A stretch of DNA of 64,000 nt from Streptomyces sp. NRRL B-1347 (GTDB lineage Bacteria > Actinomycetota > Actinomycetes > Streptomycetales > Streptomycetaceae), in NCBI RefSeq assembly GCF_000720325.1, contig NZ_JOJM01000024.1, forward strand, positions 62,001-126,000, read 5' to 3'. The notes beneath the pieces were generated by a model. It was not told the origin of the DNA. It was given only the letters and a program-made list of their open reading frames with translations, and searched no databases. Positions within the stretch are counted from its first letter, which is position 1; each line of letters starts with the position of its first letter. Shown here in pieces: positions 34,234-43,309 of this stretch. Made by a program: the position numbers and the translations under genes.

Positions 34234-34334
34234 GGATTACCCCGGTGTCAGGATCTTCTGCGTCGATGCTTCTGGAATGTGTCGGTACGTCGGGCTCTTC
34301 GGACGGCACGGGGCCGCCGTGATCCCGGCGTCGA

Positions 34335-34955
34335 CTACTTGATCATGTAGATCGTGGCGAAGAGGCCGATCCAGACGACATCGACGAAGTGCCAGTAGTA
34401 GGACACGACGATGGCGGCGGTCGCCTGCTCGTGAGTGAACCTTCGAGCCGCGTAGGTACGACCGAGGACCAGCAGGAAGGCGATGAGTCCGCCTGTCACA
34501 TGCAGTCCGTGGAAACCGGTGGTCAGGTAGAACACTGAGCCGTACGGGTCAGACGAGAGCGAGAGGCCCTCGTGCTTGACCAGCTCCGTGTACTCGAAGA
34601 CCTGACCGCCGATGAAGACCGCACCCATGATGAAGGTGACGATGAACCACATCCGGAGCTTCTTCACGTCCCCGCGCTCGGCGGCGAACACGCCGAGCTG
34701 GCAGGTGAGGGAGGAGAGCACCAGGATCGTGGTGTTCGTCGCAGAGAACGGGAAGTTCAGGCTTGACGCCATTTCCTTCCAGTGATCTGGACCGGTCACC
34801 GATCGCAGGGTGAAGTACATCGCGAAGAGGGCCGCGAAGAACATCAGCTCGGAACTCAGCCAGATGATGGTTCCGACGCTGGTGAGGTTCGGTCGATTGA
34901 CCGGCGGGTGCGCGTGCCCGGTGTCTACTGTCGTTGCTGTCGCCACGACCGACAT
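34335..34955 (-). CDS. ctaE: Cytochrome c oxidase subunit III
   Basis: A 206-residue five-helix subunit III. Features are [31 protein letters not shown] and [19 protein letters not shown]. It supports the aa3 oxidase and is the first gene of the ctaE-qcrCAB operon, the normal actinobacterial order. The ATG sits inside a perfect 21-bp palindrome and has no clear ribosome site. Confidence 0.96.
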   Translation of the reverse strand: MSVVATATTVDTGHAHPPVNRPNLTSVGTIIWLSSELMFFAALFAMYFTLRSVTGPDHWKEMASSLNFPFSATNTTILVLSSLTCQLGVFAAERGDVKKLRMWFIVTFIMGAVFIGGQVFEYTELVKHEGLSLSSDPYGSVFYLTTGFHGLHVTGGLIAFLLVLGRTYAARRFTHEQATAAIVVSYYWHFVDVVWIGLFATIYMIK

Positions 34956-34966
34956 TATGTCGGTCG
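34946..34966. promoter_or_regulatory. Perfect 21-bp palindrome spanning the ctaE start codon
   Basis: cgaccgacat-t-atgtcggtcg: ten-base arms with one central base and no mismatch. It covers the ATG (minus strand 34953-34955) and the first four codons. It could be an operator for a dimeric repressor or an mRNA structure hiding the start. Confidence 0.6.
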
Positions 34967-35059
34967 CTTATCCCGCCCTCACCCCGGGGGGTGCCGTTCG
35001 GAGTGTCTGCGGCGTGTGTCCTGCCCGGATGGCCCATCGCGGCACTGTCCGAACCGGTG

Positions 35060-35086
35060 TTGACGGGGTGTCGGGAGGAGTAGCAT
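35060..35086 (+). promoter_or_regulatory. Possible promoter of the receiver-like gene
   Basis: ttgacg at 35060-35065 and tagcat at 35081-35086 resemble -35 and -10 boxes, but the 15-bp spacer is short. A good ribosome site, gaggaa, lies just before the ATG at 35120. Confidence 0.35.
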
Positions 35087-35119
35087 CCGCGCGAGATCCC
35101 TCGACGACGCGGAGGAACC

Positions 35120-35521
35120 ATGCAGCCGACCGCCACGGTGTTGATCTACAGCGATGACGCGAGCACGCGCGAACAGGTCCGCCTCGCGGCCGGGCGCAGG
35201 CCCGCCAGTGACGTCCCCGAGGTCCGCTTCGTCGAATGCGCGACGCTGCCCGCGGTCCTCAAGGAACTCGACCACGGCGGCATCGACGTGTGCGTGCTCG
35301 ACGGCGAGGCCGCGCCCGCGGGGGGCATGGGCGTCTGCCGCCAGATCAAGGACGAGGTCTTCCAGGCCCCGCCGGTGCTGCTGCTCATGGGGCGGCCGCA
35401 GGACGCGTGGCTGGCCACCTGGAGCCGCGCCGAGGCGGCGGTGACCCTCCCGGTCGACCCGGTGGAGTTCGCCGCCGCCCTGGCCTCCCTGCTGCGCTCC
35501 AGGGCCGCCCTGAGCGCGTAG
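35120..35521 (+). CDS. Degenerate receiver-like protein
   Basis: A 133-residue protein resembling a stand-alone response-regulator receiver domain. It has VLIYSDDASTREQVRLAA (acidic pocket) and VCVLDGEAAPAGG, with an Asp at the phosphorylation position. The otherwise invariant Lys loop is replaced by TLPVDP. It has no output domain. It lies divergent from ctaE-qcrCAB, so a link to respiratory control is possible but unproven. ATG with a good GAGGAA site. Confidence 0.75.
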   Translation: MQPTATVLIYSDDASTREQVRLAAGRRPASDVPEVRFVECATLPAVLKELDHGGIDVCVLDGEAAPAGGMGVCRQIKDEVFQAPPVLLLMGRPQDAWLATWSRAEAAVTLPVDPVEFAAALASLLRSRAALSA

Positions 35522-35551
35522 GAGCGCGGCTTTCCGCCGTTCGTCGGGGGC

Positions 35552-35602
35552 GGGGCGCCTGTGGTTGCTCGCGCGGTTCCCCGCGCCCCTTCGGAGCGCC
35601 CC
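35552..35602. repeat. Half copy of the G/C-rich intergenic element
   Basis: gcgcggttccccgcgcccc (35571-35589) matches the right arm of the 29387-29500 element apart from one base. Flanking ggggcgc / gcgcccc arms at 35552 and 35596 allow a hairpin. It lies between two convergent genes and is a likely bidirectional terminator. Confidence 0.6.
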
Positions 35603-35617
35603 TCCGACCGGCCCCGG

Positions 35618-36868
35618 CTAGACGGACCGGGGGCGCAAGCGGGTCGCCTGGAGGGCCGCATGGCCCTTCTTCGTGTCCGCCAGGAGGGCGCTGCCCTTGC
35701 GCCAGGTCTTCCACGGGACGTTCCAGTCGCCGTAGCCGTTGCCGAAGTGGTCCATGTCGGCGCCGTAGCTGTTGACGACCTCGACGATGTCACCCTGACG
35801 GACCGTCTCGTAGAACCAGGCGGCGTTGCCCGTGCTCATGCCGGTGCAGCCGTGGCTGGTGTTGGCGTAGCCCTGGGAGCCCACCGACCAGGGGGCGGCG
35901 TGGACGTATTCGCCACTGTCCGTCACCCTCGTCGCGTAATAGACCATTTTGTCGTAGAAGTCCGAGGCGCCGATGCTGGCGCTGGTCATCCGTACGACGT
36001 ACTCCTTGCCGAGCACCACCTTGATGCCGTTGCGCGTGGAGTACCCGGGCTTGCCGGTGGTCACCGGGATGGAGTTGATCTCCTCGCCGTTGCGGTAGAC
36101 CGTCATCCAGTGCGAGCCGGCGTCCGTGACGGCCACGACCTTGTCGCCGGTGGTCAGCTTCAGGGGCTTGGACTCGGCGCCCCAGAGCTTGTCGGTGACC
36201 TTCACGCCCTCCAGGTTGCTGTGGGCGTGGATGGTGGCGTGGGTGGGCCAGAACTCCTTGGGGCGGTAGTGCAGCGTCTTGCTGTCCACCCAGTGCCAGG
36301 AGCCCTCCGTCGCGGGCTGCGAGCGGACCTTGAGCGCCCGTTCGACGACGGCCCTGGCCGCCTTGGCCTTGACGGGGGCGCTGAGCTTCGCGGTGACGGG
36401 CTGGCCCACGCCGTACTTGCCCGCCTCCGGGCCGAAGGTGACCTTCAGCTGCCGCTTCTTGGCGGCGGCCGCGGTGTCGAAGGCCAGGACCTTGCGGCCG
36501 GGCGAGCCCTCGTCGTCCTCCGTGCTCACCCGGACGGTGTAGCGGGCGCCCGCCGCCAGGGGCACGGTGCTGTGCCAGCGGGTGCCGTCGGCGGCGAGTT
36601 CGCCCGCCACGTAGCGGCCCTGCTGGTCGGTGGCCGTGACGTCCGTGATGCGCCCGTCCTCGCCCTGTGCGGTGACTTCCAGGGGCTTGTCCGGGTCGGC
36701 CTTCCCGCTGCTGCCCGCGGGGCCGTTGAAGGCGACCTGGCTCGCCGCGTCGTACGGCTTCGCCGAGAGCGGATGGCCGCCCGCCCCGCAGGCCGTGGTG
36801 ACCGTGCCGACGGCGACCACAAGGAGGGTGCAGCTCAGTACCGTGCGGATTCGCGGAGAGTGGCTCAT
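35618..36868 (-). CDS. L,D-transpeptidase lipoprotein with Ig-like domains
   Basis: Forms 3-3 crosslinks in peptidoglycan outside the cell. The 416-residue protein has a lipobox (TVTTACG), two Ig-like beta domains (about residues 40-260) and a YkuD catalytic domain with SHGCTGMSTGNAAWF containing the active Cys and the upstream His. The plan matches mycobacterial Ldt enzymes. ATG at 36868; an in-frame GTG six bases upstream is an alternative. It lies between the two respiratory operons but has its own strand context and is probably independent. Confidence 0.93.
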   Translation of the reverse strand: MSHSPRIRTVLSCTLLVVAVGTVTTACGAGGHPLSAKPYDAASQVAFNGPAGSSGKADPDKPLEVTAQGEDGRITDVTATDQQGRYVAGELAADGTRWHSTVPLAAGARYTVRVSTEDDEGSPGRKVLAFDTAAAAKKRQLKVTFGPEAGKYGVGQPVTAKLSAPVKAKAARAVVERALKVRSQPATEGSWHWVDSKTLHYRPKEFWPTHATIHAHSNLEGVKVTDKLWGAESKPLKLTTGDKVVAVTDAGSHWMTVYRNGEEINSIPVTTGKPGYSTRNGIKVVLGKEYVVRMTSASIGASDFYDKMVYYATRVTDSGEYVHAAPWSVGSQGYANTSHGCTGMSTGNAAWFYETVRQGDIVEVVNSYGADMDHFGNGYGDWNVPWKTWRKGSALLADTKKGHAALQATRLRPRSV

Positions 36869-36963
36869 GACCACACGGTATGAAGGTTCGACACGCCGTG
36901 CGCGGTGAGTGACCCGTACGAGGGTTCACCCGGAAGGCGGACGCGGGAGGGCGGCGGGAAAGG

Positions 36964-37005
36964 CCAGGGGCCCGGACGCTCCTGACGGAGTGTCCGGGCC
37001 CCTGG
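36964..37005 (-). terminator. Terminator of the ctaCDF operon
   Basis: A 19-bp stem (left arm ccaggggcccggacgctcc, right arm complementary with one G-U) and a 4-nt loop lie 19 nt beyond the ctaF stop, before the L,D-transpeptidase gene. Confidence 0.9.
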
Positions 37006-37023
37006 GGGTGCGGCGGGAGTTCC

Positions 37024-37422
37024 CTACTGGTTCTGGTTCTCGCCGCGGTAGTACTCGAAGACCCAGCCCCACAGGCCGATCAGGATGATCGGGGCCGAGA
37101 AATACAGCAGCCACCAGCCGAAGACGACGCCCATGAAGGCGAGCGCGCCACCGACGGCCAGGGACAGCGGCTGCCAGCTGTGCGGGCTGAAGAAGCCCAC
37201 CTCGCCGGCCTCGTCCGCGACGTCCGCTTCCTTGTTGTCCTGCGCGGCAGCGTCGACACGCCGGGCCGTGAAGGCCAGGTAGTAGCCGATCATGATGCAC
37301 AGGCCGAAGGCCAGGAAGAGCGCGGTGGTACCGGCGGGCTCCTTCGACCACCAGCCATAGACGATCGCCATGGCCAGTACGAAGACGCTCAGCCAGATGA
37401 ACATCTTGCCCTGGATCTTCAC
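37024..37422 (-). CDS. ctaF: Cytochrome c oxidase subunit IV (actinobacterial)
   Basis: A 132-residue four-helix subunit special to actinobacterial aa3 oxidases (CtaF). It begins [25 protein letters not shown] and has [20 protein letters not shown] and [25 protein letters not shown] overlaps the ctaD stop by 4 nt; last gene of ctaCDF. Confidence 0.95.
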   Translation of the reverse strand: MKIQGKMFIWLSVFVLAMAIVYGWWSKEPAGTTALFLAFGLCIMIGYYLAFTARRVDAAAQDNKEADVADEAGEVGFFSPHSWQPLSLAVGGALAFMGVVFGWWLLYFSAPIILIGLWGWVFEYYRGENQNQ

Positions 37423-39014
37423 TTGCCGGCCTCCTTGTTGCCAGCGAGCGCCTTCTCGCCGTGACCGGCGTTCTCGAGCTGGTCGAGTGCGGCGATCTCC
37501 GGGTGGTGCAGGTCGAACGCCGGGGATTCGCTACGGATGCGCGGCAGCGTGAGGAAGTTGTGCCGCGGCGGCGGGCAGGACGTGGCCCACTCGAGCGAGC
37601 GGCCGTAGCCCCACGGGTCGTCGACCTCGACCTTCTTGCCGTACTTGGCGGTCTTCCAGACGTTGTAGAAGAACGGCAGGATCGACAGGCCGAGCAGGAA
37701 CGAGGCGATCGTCGAGATCGTGTTCAGGGCGGTGAAGCCGTCGGCGTCCAGGTAGTCCGCGTAGCGGCGCGGCATGCCCTCGGCACCCAGCCAGTGCTGA
37801 ACGAGGAACGTGCCGTGGAAGCCGATGAACAGCGTCCAGAAGGTGATCTTGCCGAGCCGCTCGTCGAGCATCTTGCCGGTGAACTTCGGCCACCAGAAGT
37901 GGATCAGGAAGCCGACGGCCCAGAGCATCGGTGTTTCGAAACTCAGTGAGCCCTTCCACATCGTTCCGATCCAGTTGAAGAACTTCACGCCCGTTGGCAC
38001 GGCGATGAGGAACGTCATGAAGGAGAAGAACGGAAGTAGCACGCCACCGGTGACGTACATGTGGTGCGCCCACACCGTCACGGACAGACCGGCGATCGCG
38101 ATGGTCGCACCGACCAGGCCCATGTAACCGAACATCGGCTTGCGCGAGAAGACCGGAATGACCTCGGAAATGATTCCGAAGAATGGTAGGGCGATGATGT
38201 ACACCTCTGGATGGCCGAAGAACCAGAAGAGGTGTTGCCAGAGCAACGCGCCGCCGTTGGCCGCGTCGAAGATATGGGCACCGAACTTGCGGTCCGCCTC
38301 GAGGGCGAACAGCGCGGCCGCCAGGACCGGGAAGGCGAGCAGGACCAGAACACCGGTCAGGAGCACGTTCCAGGTGAAGATCGGCATGCGGAACATCGTC
38401 ATGCCGGGAGCGCGCATGCAGATGATCGTGGTGATGAAGTTGACCGAGCCGAGGATCGTGCCGAAGCCGGAGAAGGCCAGACCCATGATCCACATGTCGG
38501 CGCCGATGCCCGGGGAGCGGACCGCGTCCGACAGCGGGCTGTAGGCGAACCAGCCGAAGTCGGCCGCGCCGTTCGGCGTGAGGAAACCGCCGACCGCGAT
38601 GAGCGAGCCGAACAGGTACAGCCAGTAGGCGAACATGTTCAGCCGCGGGAAGGCGACGTCGGGTGCGCCGATCTGGAGCGGCATGATCCAGTTCGCGAAG
38701 CCCGCGAACAGCGGCGTCGCGAACATCAGCAGCATGATCGTGCCGTGCATCGTGAACGCCTGGTTGAACTGCTCGTTCGACATGATCTGCGTGCCAGGAC
38801 GGGCGAGCTCGGCGCGCATGAAGAGCGCCATGACGCCGCCGATGCAGAAGAACGCGAACGACGTGACCAGATAGAGCGTGCCGATCGTCTTGTGGTCAGT
38901 GGTGGTCAACCACTTGATGACGACGTTGCCCGGCTGCTTGCGCCGTACCGGCAGCTCATTCTCGTACGAGTCGTCTGCTGCCGCGGCACCCTGAGATTCG
39001 TTGAGGATGCTCAC
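37419..39014 (-). CDS. ctaD: Cytochrome c oxidase subunit I
   Basis: Catalytic heme-copper subunit of the aa3 oxidase. The 531-residue product has twelve helices and the signatures [31 protein letters not shown] (His-Tyr crosslink region and CuB ligand), [10 protein letters not shown] (CuB His pair) and [15 protein letters not shown] at 39014 overlaps the ctaC stop (GTGA). The longer open frame upstream is inside ctaC. Confidence 0.97.
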   Translation of the reverse strand: MSILNESQGAAAADDSYENELPVRRKQPGNVVIKWLTTTDHKTIGTLYLVTSFAFFCIGGVMALFMRAELARPGTQIMSNEQFNQAFTMHGTIMLLMFATPLFAGFANWIMPLQIGAPDVAFPRLNMFAYWLYLFGSLIAVGGFLTPNGAADFGWFAYSPLSDAVRSPGIGADMWIMGLAFSGFGTILGSVNFITTIICMRAPGMTMFRMPIFTWNVLLTGVLVLLAFPVLAAALFALEADRKFGAHIFDAANGGALLWQHLFWFFGHPEVYIIALPFFGIISEVIPVFSRKPMFGYMGLVGATIAIAGLSVTVWAHHMYVTGGVLLPFFSFMTFLIAVPTGVKFFNWIGTMWKGSLSFETPMLWAVGFLIHFWWPKFTGKMLDERLGKITFWTLFIGFHGTFLVQHWLGAEGMPRRYADYLDADGFTALNTISTIASFLLGLSILPFFYNVWKTAKYGKKVEVDDPWGYGRSLEWATSCPPPRHNFLTLPRIRSESPAFDLHHPEIAALDQLENAGHGEKALAGNKEAGK

Positions 39015-39973
39015 AGTTGGTTCGTCTCCCGGTTCTTCTCGCGGTCCGTCTGCTCGATGCCGGCCGGGATGTAACCGGTCTGGTTCTTCTTCGCGAGGTC
39101 TTCGAGGTGCTTCTTGTAGCGCTCGGGGGAGACGACCTTGACGTTGAAGAGCATCCGGGAGTGGTCGACGCCGCACAGCTCGGCGCACTTGCCCATGAAG
39201 GTGCCCTCCTTGTTGGGAGTCACCTCGAACGCGTTGGTGTGGCCCGGAATGACGTCCTGCTTCATGAGGAACGGCACCACCCAGAAGGAGTGGATGACGT
39301 CACGCGAAGTCAGGACGAAGCGGACCTTCTCGCCCTTGGGGAGCCAGAGGGTCGGACCGGGGTTGCCGTTCTGCGGGTTCCGCTCGCCCGGCGTGCCGAC
39401 CTCGTAGACGCCGCCGGCGTTCGCCGGGAAGTCGTCGCGGAAGCGGTCCGGGATCGCCTTGAGGTCCTTGGACGTCTTGGCGTCGCCCTTGTTGGAGCCC
39501 GGAACGTCCTCGATGTAGTTGAAGCCCCAGCTCCACTGGTAGCCGACCACATTGATGGTGTGGGCCGGCTTGTCGTCGAGCGCGAGGAGCTTCGACTCGT
39601 CCCGGGCGGTGAAGTAGAACAGCACCGAGACGATGATGAGGGGGACGACCGTGTACAGAGCCTCGATGGGCATGTTGTAACGGGTCTGCGGAGGTACCTC
39701 CACCTTGGTGCGGCTGCGCCGGTGGAAGATGACGCTCCACAGGATCAGGCCCCAGACCAGCACGCCCGTGGCGAGCGCAGCCGCCCACGAGCCCTGCCAG
39801 AGGGAGAGGATCCGCGGAGCCTCCTCCGTGACCGGGGTCGGCATACCCAGGCGGGGAAAGTCCTTGTATGTGCAACCGGTGGCGGTTACCAGGACCAGGC
39901 CCGCAGTCAGTGCCTGCAGCAGCTTCCGCCGCATCGGGCGCCGCGGCGAGCGGTCGGAGCCGTTGGGACTCAC
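39011..39973 (-). CDS. ctaC: Cytochrome c oxidase subunit II
   Basis: Electron-entry subunit of the aa3 oxidase. The 320-residue lipoprotein has the lipobox VTATGC, two membrane helices and a cupredoxin domain whose CuA site is [13 protein letters not shown], preceded by [13 protein letters not shown] ligands. GTG at 39973 follows GGGAAGG and keeps a normal signal peptide. First gene of ctaCDF. It is divergent from the cysteine desulfurase-TusA gene. Confidence 0.97.
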   Translation of the reverse strand: MSPNGSDRSPRRPMRRKLLQALTAGLVLVTATGCTYKDFPRLGMPTPVTEEAPRILSLWQGSWAAALATGVLVWGLILWSVIFHRRSRTKVEVPPQTRYNMPIEALYTVVPLIIVSVLFYFTARDESKLLALDDKPAHTINVVGYQWSWGFNYIEDVPGSNKGDAKTSKDLKAIPDRFRDDFPANAGGVYEVGTPGERNPQNGNPGPTLWLPKGEKVRFVLTSRDVIHSFWVVPFLMKQDVIPGHTNAFEVTPNKEGTFMGKCAELCGVDHSRMLFNVKVVSPERYKKHLEDLAKKNQTGYIPAGIEQTDREKNRETNQL

Positions 39974-40294
39974 GTAGCGCCTTCCCGAGAGTCTCGCCCG
40001 CGCTGTTCGGCTGCGGCCTTCTCGCTGGTAGGTCGCCGCCCTGCGTCGGGCAGGGGTTTGGATGTTTATGCGGACCAAACCCTACTGGACGCTATTTGGG
40101 GTCGCGCGGGGAGGGTGCCTAACGCGCCGCGGGTCACTCCGAAGGGGGGCGGATCGCCGCCCACGGCGGCGATCTGACGGTCGTTCGGGGCGCCCACCAG
40201 CCCGGGAGGCTCCCCCCTCTTCGGCGGGGGGGGGGGCGCCCCCCCCCCCCCCCCCCGCCCCCGCGCCCCCCCCCGGCCCCCGCCTCTCTGGCGG
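39974..40294. other. Divergent region with a poly-G/poly-C tract (probable sequence damage)
   Basis: Holds the ctaC promoter region and what should be the first ~45 codons of the desulfurase-TusA gene. At 40226-40236 there are 11 consecutive G, then cg, then 18 consecutive C (40239-40256), followed by further C runs to 40281. Coding sequence resumes abruptly at about 40295. The tract is unlike any nearby sequence and looks like an assembly or sequencing error. Confidence 0.7.
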
Positions 40295-41548
40295 GTGGTT
40301 GACGCGGCGCGGGAGGCGGCGGCCGAGACCGTGGGCTGCCGCCCGGACGAGCTGGTGTTCACCACGTCCGGGACGCGGTCCCTGTGCGACGGCATGGCGG
40401 GGGCCCTCGCCGGGCGGCGCCGGGCGGGGCGGCATCTGGTGGTGTCCGCGGTGGAGCACTCCGCCGTACTCCATTCGGCCGCGGCGCACGAGCGGGCGGG
40501 CGGCACGGTGACCGAGGTGGGCGTGGACCGCGCCGGGGCGGTGGGCGTGTCGGCGTTCGCGGCCGCCCTCCGGGACGACACCGCGCTCGCCTGTCTGCAG
40601 TCCGCCAATCACGAGGTCGGCACCCGCCAGCCGGTGGCCGAGGCCGCGGCGGCGTGCCGGGCGGCCGGGGTGCCGCTGCTGGTGGACGCGGCGCAGTCAC
40701 TGGCGTGGGGCCCGGTGGACGGGGACTGGTCGTTGCTCACGGCGAGCGCCCACAAATGGGGCGGCCCGTCAGGCGTCGGGCTCCTCGTGGTCCGCAAGGG
40801 CGTGCGGTTCGCGCCCCAAGGGCCGGTGGACGAGCGGGAGTCGGGCCGGTCGGCCGGGTTCGAGAACATCCCGGCGATCGTGGCGGCGGCCGCGGCGCTG
40901 CGGGCCGTACGGGCCGGGGCCGCGGCCGAGGAGGCCCGGCTGCGGGAGCTGACCGAGCGGATCCGGGCCCGGGTGCCCGCCCTGGTGCCGGACGTGCAGG
41001 TCGTCGGCGACCCCGAGCGGCGCCTTCCGCACCTGGTCACCTTCTCCTGTCTCTACGTCGATGGCGAATCGCTCCTGCACGAGCTGGACCGGGCGGGGTT
41101 CTCCGTCTCCTCCGGCTCCTCCTGCACCAGCAGCACGCTGACCCCGAGCCATGTGCTCAAGGCGATGGGGGTGCTCAGCGAGGGCAATGTGCGGGTGTCG
41201 CTGCCCGTCGGTACGGCCGAAGCGGACGTCGAGCGCTTCCTGGAGGTGCTGCCGGAGGCGGTCGCCCGGGTCCGCGCGACGCTGGGCGCGCCGCCGTCCG
41301 CCGCCGCCGTGGCCGGCGCGCTCGACGAGCTCACCGTCGACGCCCTGGGCGAGCGCTGCCCGCACCCGGTCATCGAGCTGGCCAAGGCGCTGCCGCGGGT
41401 GCGGGTCGGGGGGACGGTGACCGTGCTCGCGGACGACGAGGTGGCCGCGGTGGACATTCCGGCGTGGTGCTGGACGCAGGGCCAGGAGTACGTGGGTACC
41501 GAGCCCCGGGGGCTCGGCGCCGCCTATCTCGTACGCCGCCTCGCCTGA
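40295..41548 (+). CDS. Cysteine desulfurase - TusA sulfurtransferase fusion, 5' end missing
   Basis: The readable part is 417 codons. Residues 1-330 form a class V desulfurase with SAVEHSAVLHSA, LLVDAAQSLAW, the PLP Lys in SAHKWGG (residue 154) and the sulfur-carrying Cys in SGSSCTSS (277). Residues about 345-417 are a TusA-like domain with the sulfur-acceptor Cys in GERCPHPVIELAKAL (355). The first ~45 residues expected in the family are absent because the upstream DNA is a poly-G/poly-C tract, so the GTG at 40295 is not the real start. It probably mobilises sulfur from cysteine and passes it within one chain. Confidence 0.85.
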   Translation: MVDAAREAAAETVGCRPDELVFTTSGTRSLCDGMAGALAGRRRAGRHLVVSAVEHSAVLHSAAAHERAGGTVTEVGVDRAGAVGVSAFAAALRDDTALACLQSANHEVGTRQPVAEAAAACRAAGVPLLVDAAQSLAWGPVDGDWSLLTASAHKWGGPSGVGLLVVRKGVRFAPQGPVDERESGRSAGFENIPAIVAAAAALRAVRAGAAAEEARLRELTERIRARVPALVPDVQVVGDPERRLPHLVTFSCLYVDGESLLHELDRAGFSVSSGSSCTSSTLTPSHVLKAMGVLSEGNVRVSLPVGTAEADVERFLEVLPEAVARVRATLGAPPSAAAVAGALDELTVDALGERCPHPVIELAKALPRVRVGGTVTVLADDEVAAVDIPAWCWTQGQEYVGTEPRGLGAAYLVRRLA

Positions 41549-41580
41549 GGCTCTGCCCCCCACCCGCCCGCCCTTCGCAT

Positions 41581-41618
41581 TCGGCGCTCCGCGCCTCGTC
41601 CTCAAACGCCGGACGGGC
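41581..41618 (+). repeat. Dispersed 38-bp intergenic repeat (copy 2)
   Basis: Identical over 38 bp to 13033-13070. It lies 32 nt past the desulfurase-TusA stop, between convergent genes. Confidence 0.8.
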
Positions 41619-41647
41619 TGGGTGGTCTCGCCTGAGCGCCGTCGCCG

Positions 41648-41675
41648 CCCGCCCGCCCCTGAGAGGGCGGGCGGG
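41648..41675. terminator. G/C hairpin between convergent genes
   Basis: cccgcccgcccct / agggcgggcggg forms a 12-bp stem with one bulge and a 3-nt loop. It would terminate the desulfurase-TusA gene and the kinase gene in either direction. Confidence 0.6.
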
Positions 41676-41756
41676 TGGGGTACGCCGCGGAGCGGCGAAG
41701 CAGACGGACGACGGCGTGCAAGCCGCCAGGTCGGGGTCGCCCCGGGTCCGGCCGGG

Positions 41757-42731
41757 TCAGGACAGGTGGGTGCGGACCTCGGCTGCGGCGGGCTCGCCGT
41801 AGGCCTCGGTGAAGCGGTCCATGAACTGGCTGCGCCGCAGCTCGTACTCCTGCGTGCCGGTCGTCTCGATGACCAGCGTCGCGAGCATGCAGCCCACCTG
41901 CGCCGCCCGCTCGTGCGAGACGCCCCAGATGAGTCCGGAGAGGAACCCGGCGCGGAAGGCGTCGCCCACGCCCGTCGGCTCGACCTTGGCCTCCTCCTGG
42001 GGCACGCCGACCTCGATCGGGTCCTGCCCGGCGGTCTCGATGCGGACGCCCTTCGCACCGAGGGTGGTCACGCGGTGGCCGACCTTGCCCAGGATCTCCG
42101 CGTCGGACCAGCCGGTCTTGGACTCGATGAGCCCCTTCTCGTACTCGTTGGAGAAGAGGTACGTCGCGCCGTCCATGAGGGTGCGGATCTCGTCGCCGTT
42201 CATGCGGGCGATCTGCTGGGAGAAGTCCGCGGCGAAGGGGATGTTCCGGCTGCGGCACTCCTCGGTGTGGCGCAGCATCGCCTCGGGGTCGTCGGCGCCG
42301 ATCAGGACGAGGTCGAGGCCGCCCACGCGGTCGGCGACGGTCTTGAGCTCGATGAGGCGGGCCTCGCTCATGGCGCCGGTGTAGAAGGAGCCGATCTGGT
42401 TGTGGTCGGCGTCCGTGGTGCAGACGAAGCGGGCGGTGTGCAGCGTCTCGGAGATGCGCACCGACTCGGTGTCCACGTTGTGCCGGTCGAGCCAGGCGCG
42501 GTACTCGTCGAAGTCGGGGCCCGCGGCACCGACCAGAACGGGCCGGGTGCCCAGCTGCCCCATGCCGAAGCAGATGTTGGCACCGACGCCACCGCGACGG
42601 ACATCGAGGGCGTCGACGAGGAACGAGAGGGAGACCGTGTGCAGTTGGTCGGCGACCAGTTGGTCGGCGAAGCGGCCGGGAAAGGTCATCAGGTGGTCGG
42701 TGGCGATGGAGCCGGTGACTGCGATACGCAC
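41757..42731 (-). CDS. PfkB-family carbohydrate/adenosine kinase
   Basis: A 324-residue ribokinase-fold kinase. It begins RIAVTGSIATDHLMTFPGRF, has RRGGVGANICFGMGQLG and the anion-hole/catalytic base motif PTGVGDAFRAGF. The N-terminal pattern resembles adenosine kinases of actinobacteria, but sugar specificity is possible. GTG at 42731 is set by CAGGAG nine to ten bases upstream. Its open frame continues upstream without a ribosome site. Confidence 0.9.
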   Translation of the reverse strand: MRIAVTGSIATDHLMTFPGRFADQLVADQLHTVSLSFLVDALDVRRGGVGANICFGMGQLGTRPVLVGAAGPDFDEYRAWLDRHNVDTESVRISETLHTARFVCTTDADHNQIGSFYTGAMSEARLIELKTVADRVGGLDLVLIGADDPEAMLRHTEECRSRNIPFAADFSQQIARMNGDEIRTLMDGATYLFSNEYEKGLIESKTGWSDAEILGKVGHRVTTLGAKGVRIETAGQDPIEVGVPQEEAKVEPTGVGDAFRAGFLSGLIWGVSHERAAQVGCMLATLVIETTGTQEYELRRSQFMDRFTEAYGEPAAAEVRTHLS

Positions 42732-42910
42732 GGCTGGAAGCTCCTGCGGCGTGTAGCGGCGGCGTACCGCCCTCGTGGTCAAGGCGGTGACGGACGTCGC
42801 GTGGGCGGTTGACGGTTAACGCTATCCGGTCGGACCCGAAACGATGAACGGCTGAAAATACCCGATAGTAGGTCTTTCTCCTTGCGCCCGGCGGTGCATA
42901 CGGTTCCGGT

Positions 42911-43129
42911 ATGACCCTCTTTCCGCAGGACAGCGCGGCGCCGCAGGCTTCCGAACAGGGAGTCGAGACCTGGGAGACATTGCGTGGTGCTTGCACGCGC
43001 ATGGTCCGGCACTGGGCGGTGCCCGCGGTGCCCACCGGCACGCCGGTGCCGCCGTCCCGCATCCACGGCGTCACGGTCCCGGCGGCGTCCGCGCGCCTCC
43101 TCGACGGGATGTCCGAGTACGGGGACTGA
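42911..43129 (+). CDS. Small hypothetical protein
   Basis: A 72-residue open frame with Streptomyces-like codon use and no homologue I recognise. It contains WETLRGACTRMVRHW and a Pro-rich middle, and has no membrane helix. The ribosome site before its ATG is weak. The frame ends with an acidic MSEYGD. It may be a real small protein or a chance frame; the neighbouring gene starts 180 nt later. Confidence 0.45.
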   Translation: MTLFPQDSAAPQASEQGVETWETLRGACTRMVRHWAVPAVPTGTPVPPSRIHGVTVPAASARLLDGMSEYGD

Positions 43130-43309
43130 AACCGGCCTCGTCGCCGGACCCGCACCGGGCCGGGGGAACCGGTCGCTCCCCCGCCGCGTCCCATCGCCGT
43201 CCCCCGTCGGGGGGATGTCATGTACGACGGGACGCCGCGGCGCGCATGCACCGCGACGGATCGCCGTGCAGGCTCGTGAGGAAAGCCCGGCACGCGAAGG
43301 AGCGATGCG

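Noticed and set aside
39974..40225. Rex operator (TGTGAACGCGTTCACA-like) upstream of ctaC or ctaE
   Set aside because: No close match was seen in either region; the ctaE palindrome has a different sequence.
43130..43309. Additional small genes in the spacer after the 72-codon frame
   Set aside because: Short frames exist but have no ribosome site or coding pattern apart from the real start at 43310.
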